Below, piece by piece: positions 19,392 through 30,163 of a DNA stretch of 64,000 nucleotides. Source of the stretch: Diplonema japonicum (lineage: Eukaryota > Euglenozoa > Diplonemea > Diplonemida > Diplonemidae); the NCBI GenBank assembly GCA_964019335.1, contig OZ025715.1, positions 186,001 to 250,000 on the forward strand, written 5' to 3'. Position numbers and translations under genes: made by a program. The first letter of the stretch is position 1. Each line of letters begins with the position of its first letter. The notes under the pieces are model-generated. The model had not been told where the DNA came from. It ran no database searches and saw only the letters and a list, made by a program, of their open reading frames with translations.

Positions 19392-20690
19392 ATGGACGGG
19401 TACAGCGAAGTGTACAGGGATCTGACCGGCAAGGCGCTGCTTACATATGGTGCCTTTTCCGAAGGGTTCAAGCGGCATGATGTCATCCTCGACGACGAGA
19501 CGGTGAACGAGCTCTTCACGAAGGCCGACGAGGACTGCAACGGTGTGATCAGCGGGTCGGAGTGGACGGTCTTCTGCGAGGGGTACCCTACGCTCATCGA
19601 CTGTCTGCAGCACAAGGTCCGCGACGCCGCAGCGTTGTCTGAATACACGGCCGCCGAGAAAGACGCGCAGGACAGTGTCGCAAGAGCAATCGATAACGAG
19701 AAGCAAGCGCAAGCACTGCTTCAAGAAGCAACAAGGGCCACCAACGAGGCAGAGAGCAGGTGTGCCTTTCAACTGGAGAATGCGGAACGTGCAAACGCCA
19801 TTCAAAAAGAGTGCGAGGAGGCAATCCAAAAGACAAAGGCGTCCGCTGAAAAAGGAAGGGAAACCATCGTGAGGGTAGCACAAGACATGCATGCGTTCAA
19901 ACACCAATCGGCGCTACACCACCAAGCATCCAGCGAAGCGGAGCGTGCTGTGAAGATCTTAGAGATCCGTGCACAAGAAAAGGTGACGGAACTGGCAGGT
20001 GCCGCATCGCGTCTGAAGGCCATCGAGCAGATGCTCGCCGACCAGCAAGCAGTAGTGGAAAAAGCCATGACAGCAGCGAACAACATCAAAGCAGAGGTCG
20101 AAGTTGCCAGAAGCAAGATCGCCGCTGAGAAGATCCAGTCCGAAGAATGCGAAGAGAAGATCAAAATCAAAGCAGAAGAGCTCGCAAGGTCGGAGGAGGA
20201 CATCATGGGCCTCGACCAAGCCCACTGCCAAACAGCACTTATGCTTCGCGATGCGGAGGTTGCTCTCGACAGGGAACTCCTGAAGACAAAAGAAGAGGAT
20301 TTGAAGCTAAAACGCTGCAAAGAATTTGAAGTCAGCAAAAGCCACGCAGTGACGTCGGCCATCCAAGGAATCGCAGCAGCGGAGGCACATCACAGGCAGG
20401 TCCTTCTCGACAAGGACGCTTACGTAGCACGCAGGGCAACCGAACATATCGAAGAGCTCAACCTCTTACACCAGGAGCTCTCACTACGACGCCAGCGGGA
20501 CTCCTTGGTGCAGAAAGAAGCACTTCTCAGAGCAAATTTCTCAGCGTTCACCAGAGGTGACGGTTCCCACACACCAAGGCGCGTCAGCGCCGCAAGGATG
20601 AGGGTATGGTTATACTGGCTTTTCTTTTTTTTTCTTCTTTTTAACGCAAACTTACAGAATGATTTCTCATCGCCGCCCTGTAGGCCGTAG
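19392..20690 (+). CDS. EF-hand coiled-coil protein (2 exons)
   Basis: Exons 19392-20603 and 20658-20690 flank a 54-nt T-rich intron (GTATGG...TTACAG). An EF-hand loop DEDCNGVISGSE lies near residue 46-57 after a weaker first hand. From about residue 85 to 385 the protein is a long alpha-helical coiled coil rich in Ala, Glu and Lys (AAEKDAQDSVARAIDNEKQA and onward). The intron length is a multiple of three without a stop, so retention would insert 18 hydrophobic residues near the C-terminus; the donor and acceptor are good, so splicing is preferred. Function unknown; a calcium-responsive cytoskeletal or flagellar structural protein is plausible. Confidence 0.75.
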   Translation: MDGYSEVYRDLTGKALLTYGAFSEGFKRHDVILDDETVNELFTKADEDCNGVISGSEWTVFCEGYPTLIDCLQHKVRDAAALSEYTAAEKDAQDSVARAIDNEKQAQALLQEATRATNEAESRCAFQLENAERANAIQKECEEAIQKTKASAEKGRETIVRVAQDMHAFKHQSALHHQASSEAERAVKILEIRAQEKVTELAGAASRLKAIEQMLADQQAVVEKAMTAANNIKAEVEVARSKIAAEKIQSEECEEKIKIKAEELARSEEDIMGLDQAHCQTALMLRDAEVALDRELLKTKEEDLKLKRCKEFEVSKSHAVTSAIQGIAAAEAHHRQVLLDKDAYVARRATEHIEELNLLHQELSLRRQRDSLVQKEALLRANFSAFTRGDGSHTPRRVSAARMRVWLYWLFFFFLLFNANLQNDFSSPPCRP

Positions 20691-20930
20691 GGGGGGGTCT
20701 TTTTTTACGCCACCCCCCCTCTTCTTCTTCTCCCCCTTCCTTCTCCCCCTCTTTTTGTACTGTTATTTATTATTTCTTCTTCCCCTCCTCCTTTTTGCAA
20801 TCTTTGTAGAGCTTAGACAGCCGTGGATAATTTGTATTTGTACTTCCAATTGTTGATTTTTTTTCTCCATTTTTTTTTTTTTTTTTGTAACCTGTTTTCT
20901 GCAAAGTATATTTATCTATAGTGCAACTCC

Positions 20931-20937
20931 TTCACAG
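20931..20937 (+). promoter_or_regulatory. Probable trans-splice acceptor upstream of the 20957 gene
   Basis: TTCACAG after a long T tract (20868-20886) and 19 bases before the ATG. It shows that the longer frame beginning at GTG 20921 is not the real start. Confidence 0.5.
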
Positions 20938-20956
20938 TGGTAGGATACATGACACG

Positions 20957-23900
20957 ATGGCGCCTGCCGTAGAGGAGGTCATGAAGCTGATCCAGCAGCA
21001 GCTGGATGATGCAAACAGATTGAAAACAATTGAGGCTGAGAATGCTGCCCGGAGCGAGGCGCTGCAGGAGAGGCTGGGCGACCACTACCACCGGTTGCTG
21101 CGGCAACAGAAGAAGCAGCAACAAGCGTTGCGGCCGTCACACAGCCTTGGAAGGAAATGGTCGCCAGAAAGACGCCACCAAGGCCCGGGAGCCCTCGCAT
21201 CGCCCATCAGCAGGGCTGGGTACGAATCTTCGTTCACAACTTCTCTATCTTCGACTCTAGCTTACTCTCCATCCCTTGTACCCACACCCGGTGTTAGCGA
21301 AGAGGTCTTCAACAACACAATGTACGCGTCTAGTGTTGCGGGGCGGCGTTTAGAAAAGAGGCAACAAGCCGCGGAACCGCTCCCTGCTTCCAGCGTGCAT
21401 GGCAAGACTCAGGTACCTCCTCCCGTTTCGGCACACTTCTCAACAATCCCCGTCACTCCGGAGCAAGTGCTGAAGACATTCGAATCGGTTTGTGTCACGA
21501 AGCAGCAGCAAGCGAGCAGGCACCGTCAGCAGAAGTCCTCACCGCCCCCACGCACCGCACGCCAGTCGGTGCACAACGACCATCGGGGCCGCACAGAGAG
21601 CCCGCCCCACACCGTCGATAGGATCACTGAATCCGTCCTCAAGCAGCACAGCATTCGGGTGGCTGCCATGCGCGCTGCAACATGTGCTGCGATGATCGTC
21701 AGCATCAGCAAAGCAGCCACCCGACGTGCCCCGCCCCTCCGTGCCAGTGACCGTGTCGTCGTCAAATCTGGTGTGTACCGTGGCAGGACAGCCACCGTCA
21801 ACGGCTTCGAGAACGGCTTCGTGCTGCTAAGCGGCTTGGGTACCGGCGTAGTGATGGAGCACCCCGACAACATGACGAGGAAGGAAGGCAGCAGAACGCC
21901 ATCCCCGCAAAAGGTGGTGGCGTACACAGAGTGGAAGCCCGCATCTGTCCCCCAAGACCTGAACATCACATCCCCTGGTGGCGACGAAGAGGAGGAAATG
22001 AACGCCGAGGACTACATTCACTTCAGGGAGGAAAACTTCAACACAATGTTCAACGGTGCCAACAGCACACCCAAGTACGCCTCCCTTAACGTGACGCCCC
22101 CGCACACGCCCCCCAAACAAGGTGCGAACCCCCCTCCGAAGCAGCCTAGGATGAACAAGTCCGCACTGATACGGATCGAGGCCGGGAAGGACGTCAGAGC
22201 GGCTCAGCGGTCAAGGTCCACACCCAAGCGGTATTATACATCAAAGGAGATGGTGGCCTATGCCAATAGCACACCCAAGAAGGCAGAGCAAGAAGAGGAG
22301 ATATGTGAACCACAAGCACTGGTCACAGAGGAGCCTGCTCCTGCCACGCTAGCTATGGGGTCCAAGAAACCGCTTATTCTGCCGCTTGGAAAGACTGCGA
22401 GGCGGAGTACGTCGAAAAGGCGGGAGGTGTCGCCCCAACACACCCCCGAGGTTGTCGTTGCTGAACCCTATTCACCAGAGTCGGTCAAGAACGGTGCCAC
22501 TGCAGACGAGTGGGAGGGAGAAATAGAGAGCGTGGCGGTGACACCGCAGCCCCTACCGACGCCTCCTGTAGAAAAAGGTCTGGGGACTCTTCTTGATGAT
22601 GAAGTACCTACAAAACCGGCTTCTGTCACCAGGGCAGGCAACTCATGGTCCCCGCCCAAGCTTCCTAACCTTTCCCCGAACAAGCAGTCTGTTCGCTCAA
22701 CACGCACTTCCGTCAGTGTCCCTGCTGCACCCATGACAGTCTTTTCACGTGCAGCCCCCGAGTACCGCACCCTCCCATTGCAGGCACCGTCCTTTGATGA
22801 TGACGACTACGCAGGCGACGCACTAAGCGACGAAGAGGAAATCGCTCCTCCCAGAGAGGCCGAGGCACTATGCAAGAACGAGGCCATCCAACGCAAGCTG
22901 CACGAGACAGAGGAAGGATGCGGCAGAGCGCTATGCAAAGAGAACAAAGCCGCACACATGGAAGCACTGTTCGGAAAGATGCAGGAGAGGATGTCTCTGT
23001 TCAGGTTGGAGACCGAGATGAGACGGCGAATGGACAGGCAGAGGATTGCAGGGATCGAAGCCATGAAATCATCTGCTGCTGAACAACAACACGTTCTGGT
23101 GGTACCAGTGCAAGAGGAATCCAACAGGCTGAGGATTGAGAAGGCGCAAGCAGGTGACATTGCTGCTCTCAAGAGGAAGGTTGTCTCTGCTAGGAGCAGC
23201 GTATCCAACCGACCGGCAGGCCTGCCTGTTCAAAGGGCACACCCACCAAAGAGCACTCGCCAGCAGGAACAGCTCCCTCAAAAGGTGCAGAAGCCCCAGC
23301 CACAACAACGGTCTGTGTTGCGCTCCGACTCTGTTCCATACCACCCACTTGTGGCGGAACACCAAGCGCAGTTCCTCATCATCGAGGAGCAGGCGGCACG
23401 CCACGCACTTCGAAGAGAACAACAAGAAGCCCGCACTGACCTTCGCAGGCTACGGGAGGCCGATGTTTCCGCAGCCCTCGACTCGCAGCTCCACCGCGAA
23501 GAGTCTGTCATTCGGGACCGACGCAGCGTGAGCAGCCTGCGCCATCCCTCCCCAGCCTACACCGCACAGAAGGAGAGGCAGGACGCTATCCGAGAGAAAG
23601 CCAACGCAGACAAAGAAGCTGCTTTGCAGGCTAATTACTACCCCTTGTTGAACAAACGGAGCAGTGTAGGTGTTCCAAGGAGCAGCGTACATCAACACCA
23701 GTCCATGCGGCAGCCTGTTCTGTCCGGCCCCGTTGCCGTGACCAGCGATGTGGGGATGGTGTCTAGCTACAAGAACGAAGCTGTGTACCGCGACGTGTCT
23801 GCGGAGATGGACACCTTCCTGACAGTGGCGCAGACACCAGATCCCGACAAGAGTATCGAGTTGGAGACGCCGGCGACTCAGTTCTCCCCTGCACACCGAG

Positions 23901-25427
23901 AGGCGTCGTCGCGCCTGTCTTACCGCTCACAAGGGCATGCACCATCGCAGCCACAGATACAGGGGGCGCCTCTCCAGCTACGCGCATCGAACCCGCACGA
24001 GGGCATAGGCCTGGACATCTTCATGGGAGACATCAGTGAGTACGACGATGAGAACGATCCGTTGGGCACGATCGTGGCGCCTAGCCAGGAGGGGCGGCTC
24101 TCCACGCTCAGCAGTGCACTGCTCGCCACGGAGCCACCCGAGCGGGCACCCCGCTCCACCATGTTCGGACCCGGCGAAGAAGGCGTCCTGGCCTCGCTGC
24201 TCGACCGCGAAAATGCATCGCTCCGCTCGCAGATTTCAAAGCTGCAGTCCGAGAACGCCATGAAGGACAGGCAGATCTGCACCCTGCGTGCCACATCGTC
24301 ACCTTCACCGCAACGTGCGGTTCCTGACGAAGACGAGAAAAGCAAGGACGAGGCGGGCAAAGCACTAGCAGGCAAGCTCCAGGATGCTGCTGAGAAGCGC
24401 CGTCTCGAAGAGAAGCAACAGGAAGACATGCGTAAGGAAGCAGAACGGAAGAAGGAAGAGATCAAGGCAGCTGCAAAGAAGGCCGCGGATGCGAAGGCTG
24501 CCGAGCAACGAAAGCAGAACGACAAGAAAGAATCCGTTAAAAAAGCTGCCGCAGAGAAAGCCGAGGCTGCTAAGAGACAAGCAGCTACAAAAGCGGAAGA
24601 GGCAAAGAAACAAGAACAGGAAAAGTTAGACAGAAAACACCTAGAGGCCGAACAGGAAGCAGCACGGAAGAAGGCAAAAGAAGAGGAAGAAACTGCACGA
24701 AAAGCTGAAATTGAAGCAGAGGCCATTAAAAAAGAGGCAGAAAAAAAGCAAGAAGAACAAGAAGAAGAGGAGAGAGAACACAAAAGGAAACAAGACGAGG
24801 AGAGAGAAAACAAAAAGAAACAACAGGAAGAAGAAGAAGAAGAGAGAGAAGCCAAACGAAAACAGCAAGAAGAAGAAGAACAGAGGGAAACCAAAAGAAA
24901 ACAGCAAGAAGAGGAAGAAGAAGCAAAACGGAAAAGAGAAGAAGAACTTGAGGCAGAGAAGAGAAGGGAAGAAGAGGAAAGAGAAGAAGCAGCGAGGAAA
25001 GAAGCGGAACTACAGAAAAGGCAGGAAAAAGAAGACCATGAAACGAGCATCAAAAGAGGCGCTCGGAGTGAAGCAGCCTCGGTGAGCACCGTGGATTCCA
25101 CCGTGAACAAGCGATCGTGGTACGCAAAGTGGAGCGGGAGTAAGAAGAAATATTATTTTGTGAAGGGAAATACCACCTCGTGGGAGTACCCTGCAGGAGC
25201 GGGTGACACCCTGCCATGCGTCGGGGGGCCGGAGACAGGAAACCAGATGCCAGAAAGCTTTTTCTTCGTGAAGGAAGTTGTGCCAAAGGAACCAACACCA
25301 AAAGGTAAGAAAGTAAACAAAAAAGAAAAAAAAAAAAAAAAAAAAAATCCCACACAGCCCAGCCAAAGCGAAGCAGTTTTATAATTGTGGACAAGACGCC
25401 TGATAAAAAGCCAGGTATTTTCAAGGG

Positions 25428-25471
<44 letters not shown>

Positions 25472-25744
25472 CCAAAGAAAAACCGGTTGCAAAAGCCAGC
25501 ATAATGTCCAGTTCTTCTTCCAGTTCTTCAGAGGTCGTTAAACCTGTTAGGAGAAGGGTCGACTCCGTGTCGTCAGATTCAAGGTAGGTTTTTTTTTTTC
25601 TTTCTTTTTTTTTTCTTTTTTTTTTTTTTTTTCTCAATTATTCCCCCCTCCAGCTCCAGCAGTGTGAGACGCCGCTACTCGGACGACTCTAGTTCTGTGT
25701 CCAGCAGCTCAACAGGCGAGTTTAGAGATATTGACGATGATTAG
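20957..25744 (+). CDS. Large coiled-coil protein with KOW-like and WW-like modules (4 exons)
   Basis: Proposed exons are 20957-25304, 25358-25414, 25478-25583 and 25654-25744 (about 1,533 residues). Introns are 53, 63 and 70 nt; the first two are poly(A)-rich. Residues about 260-305 have a KOW-like stretch (VVVKSGVYRGRTATVNGF). A long central part is Ser/Pro/Gln-rich and low in order. Residues about 1130-1370 form a very charged single helix or coiled coil of E/K/R/Q. Near residue 1385 WYAKWSGSKKKYYFVKGNTT resembles a divergent WW domain. The spliced tail is Ser/Asp-rich with an RRR cluster. The second intron is in frame and ends CCCAAAG, a weak acceptor, so it may be coding polylysine instead. 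Function unknown; probably cytoskeletal. Confidence 0.7.
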
Positions 25745-26127
25745 CCAATATAAGAACACCAAAACAACATTCCATCCACTTGGGTTGTCTGTTCAGAAAG
25801 ATTTCCCGGATTTCTTTTTTTTTTATTAGTAGATATCAGTACATAAATTAGTGGAGGGAGGGATTCCTTTTGTGTTTTTTTTTAAAAAAAAAAAGGGCCA
25901 ATGGGAACAATATTATAGAACCGGATGCTTTTTTTTTTCTTTTTTTTTTCTTTTAATCCCTTCCCCCCCCCATTTCCCTCAATCCCCTCCCGCCCCCTTC
26001 TTTTATATCCTATAGATTGGTATACACTTGTGTCTATTTTCTTAGTTTTTTTTTTTTTTTTTTTTACGGGAAAATAATTTTTTTTGAAAACACATAAAAA
26101 AAAAAGGGAGGTAGAAAGAAAAAAAAA
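25745..26127. other. Intergenic, A/T-run rich
   Basis: About 380 bp of T and A runs with a C run at 25966. The run AAAGAAAAAAAA abuts the next ATG. Nothing else recognised. Confidence 0.6.
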
Positions 26128-26745
26128 ATGGAGGCTCAAAGAGATGGATACGAACTTGTGCACTGGATGGGGGACAACGGATCTTCTTCAGGCTGGCAGG
26201 TCAGTGGGCTGAGAGAAGGTGACATGCGCGTGGAGACCGCAGACTTGTACACAAGAAGAGACACGATAGGCCAGTGGAAGAAAATGCTGCAGAAGGAACC
26301 TCCTAAAAAGAAGGCTTGTAAGTACAGCAAAGCAGAGGCGCAAAGCCTGCTTGTTGGGTTCCAGAAAGGTTCCTCGCAGAGGCAAGGGTTTGTGCTGACA
26401 TGCTACATCACAGGGCAGAGCTTTGCTTTCAACGAGATTACCAGGGCAGCTGCCCTCCGCCGCCAACTTGTCACCGACTGCCTCACGACGGGAGGCATCC
26501 CCAAGAAAATTGTGAAATTCAAAGCTCCTACTGCGCCTGTTCCGTGCTTTACTTCCACCGGAGAGCTTCTAGGTGGTACCGGTGAGGAGTACCGTAAGGA
26601 GGCAGCAGAGTACAACAAGGAAGCCCTTGCCAACTACAAGACATCTATGCAGGCTGTACTCACTTGGGCGGCAGCCAACCTGAACGAGGGGACTGGAAAG
26701 ATAAACAATCTGCTTATGTCCGCGTTGCCAGGGTGTGTGCTTTGG

Positions 26746-26792
<47 letters not shown>

Positions 26793-26874
26793 CATCAAAA
26801 GTCCGCGAAGAGAGCCCGTGAGGTGACCCCTGTGAAGATTGAATTCCTCGAAGAACTGGTGTGTGCTATTTAAC

Positions 26875-26905
<31 letters not shown>

Positions 26906-27002
26906 TCTAATACACAGGAGAGGGAGAACCTATTCAACACCGCAGACCAGAACAAACGCAAAACGCTTACTGTGGGGGAGTGTTGGAAGGTAAATGGGGA
27001 AG

Positions 27003-27033
<31 letters not shown>

Positions 27034-27523
27034 GGTTGCGTCAAAGTGGCCTGAGTTTGACCACAGGGAGGCGGTCATGCAAGCATTCACACTCGCGGAT
27101 GCAGATGGGAGCAAAAGCCTGACACAGAAGGGGTTCACAAGATTCCTGAAGTACCTGTCGCTACTGAGCGACTACTGGCACGTGTTCTCAAGGCACAGTG
27201 TGAAGGACGATGTGAAAAAGGCAGAGTGGCTGGACCTGTGCCCCAAGATGCTTGGAGTGGACTTGACCGCCTCAGAGAAGGACAGCATGTATGAGGACAT
27301 GAACTCAACTAAGGAACCGGCGGTTTCGAAAGATGTTGTCTGTGCCTATCTCGCACGAATTCAGGGGGATGCGGATCTCGAACATCTAGCTAAGGAGACA
27401 ACTAGCCCGCCTCGTCGGGGGTCTTCCGTGTGGGCCGACATTTCCAAAGCAAAGTCGTGGAAACGTAATTCGTCAGCTACTGGTGCGCCGAGAGGCAGGA
27501 GGGCATCTAAAGCTCATAAATAG
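26128..27523 (+). CDS. EF-hand protein in four exons with three poly(A) introns
   Basis: Exons 26128-26732, 26789-26858, 26918-26989 and 27032-27523 join into 412 residues. Introns are 56, 59 and 42 nt and consist mainly of A runs with ends GTGTGTGC...AAAG, GTGTGTGC...ACACAG and GTAAATGG...AAAG. The first two are required to keep frame. Splicing builds a continuous helix and EF-hand: FLEELERENLFNTADQNKRK, then TVGECWKAVASKW. A second hand is DADGSKSLTQKG. The N-terminal 200 residues are unfamiliar; the C-terminus is Ser/Arg-rich. Probably a calcium-binding protein of unknown role. The third intron is in frame and could be read as polylysine, but that would split an EF-hand. Confidence 0.75.
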
Positions 27524-28325
27524 TTGTGACTTTTTTTTTTTTTTTTTTTTTTAAATTTTATCCTCTTTGTGAGTGATTTTCTCTTTCTCTCTTCTTCGCC
27601 CCCTTTCTCCCCCTAAATGACGCGGCCACATTCCCCCTCTTTAGCCCGTCGTTTTTTTTTTTTTTTTAAATTTTTCAACAATTTTTTTTTGAGATCTGGT
27701 GCGGGGGAAAAAAAAAGGGGGGAAAAAAAAAAGAAGAAGCTGTTCTTTTTTTTTTCCTTTTTTTTTCTTCGTTCTTCCCCCTTCCTATGTGTTTTTTTTC
27801 CCCCCCTCTCTTTTTTTTTTCCTTTTTTTTTCTCTTCTCCTTCTCTCGGTTGGGAGAAGCGGGAGAGGTTTTAAAAAAAAAGGGAAAAAAAAAGGGGGGG
27901 AAGGAAAGAAGAGAAAAAAAAAAGAGTGGAAAAAAAAAATAAAAGAAAAAAGAAAAAAAGAAAAAAAAGGAAAAAGAAAGAGCCCAATCAATGTTAAGTC
28001 GCCCCGTTCCAAGCTAGCATTAGTAAAAGCTTTTCTTCACTGTTGGATACCGTTTTTTTTTCCCTTCTTTTTTTGTAGTTCATACATCCCCCCTCCCCCC
28101 TTTAGACGTGGACCCAAGATAGGGAAGGGGGCAAAAAAAAAAAAAGAAAAAAAAAAACCAAGAAGATCTTTTTTATCCTTCTTCTCCCCTTTATTTTTTG
28201 CGATGCCAAGTTTCGATTGTCAGTGCTTCAAGAAGAGAAAAAAAAAAATAAAAAAAAATAAAAAAAGAGAACTATTTTTCTGAACTGAGCAGCGCAAAAT
28301 TTTGCATTTTGCTAGTACCGAGATT

Positions 28326-28362
<37 letters not shown>

Positions 28363-28369
28363 CTTTCCA
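27524..28369. other. Intergenic, homopolymer-rich
   Basis: Nearly all A, T, C or G runs. Open frames encode only Phe/Lys runs. A T run of about 36 at 28327-28363 ends at the left edge of the first interspersed repeat copy. Confidence 0.65.
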
Positions 28370-28687
28370 GGTGGTGGGGATAACATGAAAATATAAGAAA
28401 ACCATCAGATGTGTTGTTCGCTGTTGACCTCCTCGTCGGTCATCACCGGTAGCGCCCGAGTGGAAGAACGTAATGCAGATGCTCAGGGTGGCGAACAGGC
28501 AGCAAACTGCACGAGCGCAGAATCTTGGTTACCCGGGACGCACCGGCTGGGGTTGAGCTGTACACCGCACGCATTAAGGACACGACGCGGAACGCAGAAG
28601 AAGCTACAACTCGGCCGCGGCGCGCCCCCTGTAATCAAGTAGACAGTTCTTGTGCAGGGCGCCGCCAACACCGGCCTCCTTTAACTC
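28370..28687. repeat. Short interspersed repeat, copy A
   Basis: About 318 bp beginning GGTGGTGGGGATAACATG and ending near CTTTAACTC. It is close to copy B (36062) over about 280 bp and to a deleted copy C (47417). Each copy has a T run on its left, which would be a poly(A) tail if the element were read on the minus strand, so a SINE-like retroelement is possible. No convincing A or B box for RNA polymerase III was found. Confidence 0.75.
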
Positions 28688-28967
28688 ATATATTTTTTTT
28701 TTTGTTTCCCCTCTTCTTCTTGTTTTCTTTTTTTTTTTCTCCCTTCCATCCATTGCGAAAGAGAAAAAAAAACCCCCCTCCCTTCCCCTCCCCAAATAGT
28801 TGTCTAGTCTTTTTTTTATTTTTATTTTTTTTTTTATTTGTATCCACCCATTTTTTTTTTGTTTACCACCCCCGCCCCTTTTTTATTTTCCAATACCCTA
28901 AGTCTTGTTATTCGCTAATTTAATTTAAAAAAAAAAACTACTTTAAAAAAAAAAAAGGTTACACATA

Positions 28968-29831
28968 ATGGCAACCCAACCCATAAAATCATGGTCAAGG
29001 TACCCAAAAGTAAGGCTTCTAGGCACGGGCAGTTTTGGTCATGTATATGTTTGTAAAGAGCAAGACGGAAGCAATGTGGTTCTGAAGAGGACAGTCGTGG
29101 ACCAAGCAGGGTCGAAACTGTTGGAAGCAAGCGCAACAGAGGTATACGTGTTGAGCGTTCTCAGCCATATGAACATCTTGCGGTACCTTGACCACTTCGT
29201 TGATGATGAGAGCCATCTCAACATTGTGACAGAGTTCTGCGAGGGCGGTGATCTGGGCAAGTTAATCTCGAAGAAAAAAGATGAAAACAGCAGTCTCGAT
29301 CCCCAACAAGTCATCAGCATCGTCTTCCAAGTCCTCAACGGGGTCAGATACTTCCATGCGTCACAGGTCATCCACAGAGACCTTAAACCAAGCAACATTT
29401 TCCTAACCCTTGACTCGATCGTTAAAATCGGAGATTTCGGGATCTCACGAATGCTGTCCAGCCACAGCATGGCGACAACGATGGCCGGGACACCGTTTTA
29501 CATCTCACCGGAGGTTTGTAATAATTGCAGTTACACCCACCCGTCGGATATGTGGAGCGTAGGGTGTATTATTTATGAGCTTTTGACGTTAAACCGGCCC
29601 TTCACAGGCCCGAATATTCTGTGCATTGCTAAGGCGGTGTCGGCGTGCGAATACCCTGCGCTGCCGCCGTCGAGGCTGGCTGATGTTGTTGCGTCGTTGT
29701 TGGTTTTGGACCCGACAAAACGAGCGACCGCCGAGGATGTTCTCGTGAAATATTTTTCGTACAGCAACCCGGTGAAGACCGAGATTCGACAGATTTTGCA
29801 CGACGCCTTGTGTGAACAGGGAATGCGGTGA
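28968..29831 (+). CDS. NEK-like serine/threonine protein kinase
   Basis: 287 residues, essentially only a kinase domain. The glycine loop is GTGSFG (19-24), the ATP-anchoring Lys is in VVLKRT (residue 40), the catalytic loop is HRDLKPSN, the metal loop DFGIS and the activation end GTPFYISPE. All catalytic residues are present, so it should be active. The combination HRDLKPSNIFL, DFGISR and GTPFYISPE is typical of NEK family kinases, which act in flagella, basal bodies and mitosis. There is no C-terminal tail, coiled coil or other domain. Decayed copies of the 3' end of this gene follow immediately downstream. Confidence 0.88.
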   Translation: MATQPIKSWSRYPKVRLLGTGSFGHVYVCKEQDGSNVVLKRTVVDQAGSKLLEASATEVYVLSVLSHMNILRYLDHFVDDESHLNIVTEFCEGGDLGKLISKKKDENSSLDPQQVISIVFQVLNGVRYFHASQVIHRDLKPSNIFLTLDSIVKIGDFGISRMLSSHSMATTMAGTPFYISPEVCNNCSYTHPSDMWSVGCIIYELLTLNRPFTGPNILCIAKAVSACEYPALPPSRLADVVASLLVLDPTKRATAEDVLVKYFSYSNPVKTEIRQILHDALCEQGMR

Positions 29832-29833
29832 AG

Positions 29834-29861
<28 letters not shown>

Positions 29862-29864
<3 letters not shown>

Positions 29865-30077
29865 CCGGCCCTTCACAGACCCGAAATATTCTGTGCATGG
29901 TGTCGGCATGCGAATACCCTGCGCTGCCGCCGGCAAAACAGGCGACCCCGTGAGGATGCGGTGAAGAATTTAAAAATAGGCCTACCCCCGCGCTGCCGCC
30001 GTCGAGGCTGGCTGATGTTACGTCGTTGTTGGTGAAGTATTTTTTCGTACAGCAACCCGGTGAAGACCGAGGTTCGA

Positions 30078-30078
<1 letters not shown>
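29862..30078 (+). pseudogene. Two decayed tandem copies of the kinase 3' end
   Basis: The stretch 29862-29975 repeats, with deletions, the kinase sequence from about 29592 to 29838, including CGGCCCTTCACAG, GCGAATACCCTGCGCTGCCG and the post-stop GCGGTGAAGAATTTAAAA. A second partial copy at about 29990-30078 covers CTGCCGCCGTCGAGGCTGG to the ACCGAGGTTCGACA end. Each has internal deletions that destroy the frame. They look like slipped or unequal recombination products, held together by A and T runs. Confidence 0.85.
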
Positions 30079-30110
<32 letters not shown>

Positions 30111-30140
30111 AAAAAAAAAAAAGGGGCCAAACACAACACC

Positions 30141-30151
30141 CCCTCCTTCAG
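30141..30151 (+). promoter_or_regulatory. Probable trans-splice acceptor of the metacaspase-like gene
   Basis: CCCTCCTTCAG ends at 30151, 12 bases before the ATG at 30164 and downstream of the T run at 30080-30109. Confidence 0.45.
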
Positions 30152-30163
30152 GATAGATCCTTT

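Noticed and set aside
20921-20956. Upstream start of the large coiled-coil gene at 20921
   Set aside because: It begins with GTG and lies before the likely trans-splice acceptor at 20937; the ATG at 20957 is used.
25387-25587. Separate polylysine/Ser-rich gene at 25387-25587
   Set aside because: It begins with GTG and is explained as the continuation of the preceding gene after short introns.
28440-28560. tRNA-like gene or polymerase III A box in the interspersed repeat (CGCCCGAGTGG)
   Set aside because: The match resembles a Leu/Ser-type A box, but no B box at proper spacing was found and no cloverleaf could be drawn.
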